From Streptomyces filipinensis (GTDB lineage Bacteria; Actinomycetota; Actinomycetes; Streptomycetales; Streptomycetaceae), in contig NZ_BMTD01000002.1 in assembly GCF_014649495.1 (NCBI RefSeq), forward strand, positions 558,001 through 622,000: a stretch of DNA of 64,000 bases, written 5' to 3'. Under the pieces are notes generated by a model that was given only the letters and a program-made list of their open reading frames with translations, was not told the origin of the DNA and ran no database searches. Shown in pieces: positions 62,759 through 64,000 of this stretch. The position numbers and the translations under genes were made by a program. How positions within the stretch are numbered: the first letter of the stretch is position 1; each line of letters begins with the position of its first letter.

Positions 62759-63436
62759 TTACTGCTCGGCGAGCGCCCGGAGCCGGCTCAGTGCCCTGTG
62801 CTGGGCGACCCGGACCGCGCCGGGTGACATTCCCAACATCTGCCCCGTCTCCTCCGCGGTCAAGCCCACGGCGATGCGCAGCAGCAGCAGTTCGCGCTGG
62901 TTCTCCGGGAGGTTGGCCAGCAGCTTCTTGGCCCACTCGGCGTCGCTGCTGAGCAGGGCGCGCTCCTCGGGGCCGAGGGAGTCGTCGGGGCGTTCCGGCA
63001 TCTCGTCGGAGGGCACCGCCGTGGAGCCCGGGTGGCGCATGGCGGCGCGCTGGAGGTCGGCGACCTTGTGGGAGGCGATGGCGAAGACGAACGCCTCGAA
63101 GGGGCGGCCGGTGTCCCGGTAGCGGGGCAGCGCGAGCAGGACCGCGACACAGACCTCCTGGGCCAGGTCCTCGACGAAGTGACGCGCGTCGCCGGGCAGC
63201 CGGGACAGCCGGGTACGGCAGTAGCGCAGCGCCAGCGGGTGGACATGAGCGAGCAGATCGTGCGTGGCCTGCTCGTCCCCGTCGACGGCGCGATGCACGA
63301 GCGCACCGATCGCCCCGTGGGCCGTGCCCGCCTCGTCGTCGCGCATCGGTCCATGGTGCCTTGCGGCCGTCCGGTCCGTCGCATCGTGCTCGTGGTTGTG
63401 CACCGAAGCGTTATGAGCAAGTGCGCCGGCACTCAT
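62759..63436 (-). CDS. shbA: ECF-like RNA polymerase sigma factor, probable ShbA
   Basis: A 225-residue sigma-70-type factor. Region 2 reads [20 protein letters not shown] and [20 protein letters not shown]; region 4 has [20 protein letters not shown] and [20 protein letters not shown]. It lacks region 3 and so is of the ECF type (SigD/ShbA group). In Streptomyces griseus ShbA drives transcription of the principal sigma gene hrdB, and mycobacterial SigD lies beside guaB2; both support this name. I chose ATG 63436 with GGGGAGGG upstream; starts at 63487 and 63346 are also possible. The promoter is not visible. Confidence 0.75.
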   Translation of the reverse strand: MSAGALAHNASVHNHEHDATDRTAARHHGPMRDDEAGTAHGAIGALVHRAVDGDEQATHDLLAHVHPLALRYCRTRLSRLPGDARHFVEDLAQEVCVAVLLALPRYRDTGRPFEAFVFAIASHKVADLQRAAMRHPGSTAVPSDEMPERPDDSLGPEERALLSSDAEWAKKLLANLPENQRELLLLRIAVGLTAEETGQMLGMSPGAVRVAQHRALSRLRALAEQ

Positions 63437-64000
63437 CCCCTGCGCCCTCCCCTTCACCTCGACCGACTCGTCCCCGAGAGACTCCACATCTCAAGGATGC
63501 GGCATCCGCGCCGAAACGAGCAGCGCGCGTTCGGTGGGCCGCCTTGCGCCGCGCCCTCCGAAGCGTCCGACGGAGTCGCACGCCGGGGCCGCGGACAGCC
63601 CGGCCCGGTGCGCCGCGTTCCTCGTCCAGCGGTGCCGACCACGGGTGTTCCCACAGTGGATCTCCGTGCCCGGGTACGGCCGGCCACCCGTCCGGCGACC
63701 TGCCCCCCACCTCCCCGGGTGTGACCGGGTCCACCCGCCGAAGGCCCCTCACGGCCGCCTCCACGGGCAACCGGGGCGGCCCTGAGGGCACGGCGGTACG
63801 ACGCCGGAGCCGAGGACGCCACGGCCGGACACCCGGCATGCGCGCCCGCTCCGGAGCCGGCGCCCCGCACGGCCACGCACGCGCGCGTGCCCGCCGGTGC
63901 GGCTTTCGACACCGGAAGCACCCCGCTCCCGCGCACGGCCGAGGCACGCCCCGCCGGAGCGCGACCCCGGCGGCACCCGCGGCGGCGCCGGGAGCCCGGA
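63437..64000. other. Gene-free end of the window
   Basis: About 560 very GC-rich bases upstream of the sigma factor. Only overlapping arginine- and proline-rich frames occur, on both strands, with no consistent codon bias. A GGATGC-G-GCATCC palindrome lies at 63495-63507, just upstream of the sigma gene's longest possible start. I see no gene, RNA or other site. Confidence 0.6.

Noticed and set aside
63454-63936. A 160-codon minus-strand frame at the end of the window
   Set aside because: Composition is Arg/Gly/Ala noise, it overlaps other frames equally long in both directions, and it has no ribosome binding site.

Overview
This is a 64 kb chromosomal window from a high-GC actinomycete, almost certainly a Streptomyces. 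It is very GC-rich and uses GTG and TTG starts, and several genes have a -10 box only 6-9 nt before the start codon (leaderless transcripts). Gene order also matches the Streptomyces core chromosome as I know it: sucCD, pcrA, guaA, chorismate mutase, a run of Ser/Thr kinases, glpD, guaB3-guaB2 and an ECF-like sigma factor. Apart from a small transposase remnant near 25 kb there is no sign of recent transfer.

Layout. 1-2.5 kb: tail of a membrane protein and a DUF6350-type membrane protein. 2.6-5.9 kb: a DNA-binding/sigma-like membrane regulator, then sucD and sucC (TCA cycle). 6.5-7.4 kb: a secreted hypothetical protein. 7.5-16 kb: a five-gene divergent module, with MoxR AAA+ ATPase, DUF5682 and VWA protein leftward and SWIM zinc-finger protein and DUF5691 rightward. 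Its two arms start from a shared 16-bp inverted repeat. Each half of that repeat is a RecA-NDp (PafBC-type) DNA-damage promoter element. 16-17.5 kb: icmB with a perfect palindrome upstream, and a lipase. 17.6-27.2 kb: three cell-wall hydrolases (M23 peptidase and two NlpC/P60 proteins, the first behind a c-di-AMP riboswitch), pcrA with its own perfect DNA-damage promoter, two small membrane proteins, and an IS110-type remnant. 27.2-31.1 kb: a PspC-type histidine kinase and response regulator divergent from a PspC/LiaF-like membrane protein (LiaFSR-like envelope stress). 31.3-35.8 kb: a DoxX protein, hypothetical proteins, a class II aldolase and a flavin/PNPOx-fold protein.

35.8-42 kb: guaA, then a chorismate mutase preceded by a leader peptide with a Phe-Val-Phe-Thr-Tyr run and a strong terminator, i.e. 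an amino-acid attenuator. Next come a GMC oxidoreductase and a succinate-semialdehyde dehydrogenase in one operon. 42.1-55.6 kb: a soluble kinase, an MBL-fold hydrolase divergent from an AraC regulator, then five consecutive membrane Ser/Thr kinases, one of which is a pseudokinase with a very long inserted linker. 55.9-64 kb: glpD, a nucleotide-sugar dehydrogenase homologue lacking its catalytic Cys and Lys, a small membrane protein, guaB3, guaB2 and the sigma factor (probable ShbA). The last ~560 bases hold no gene I can support.

The strongest leads are (1) the MoxR/DUF5682/VWA + SWIM/DUF5691 module, whose promoters place it with pcrA in the LexA-independent DNA-damage response, and (2) the Phe/Tyr leader-peptide attenuator of chorismate mutase. 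All functional calls rest on reading motifs by eye; no database search was possible.
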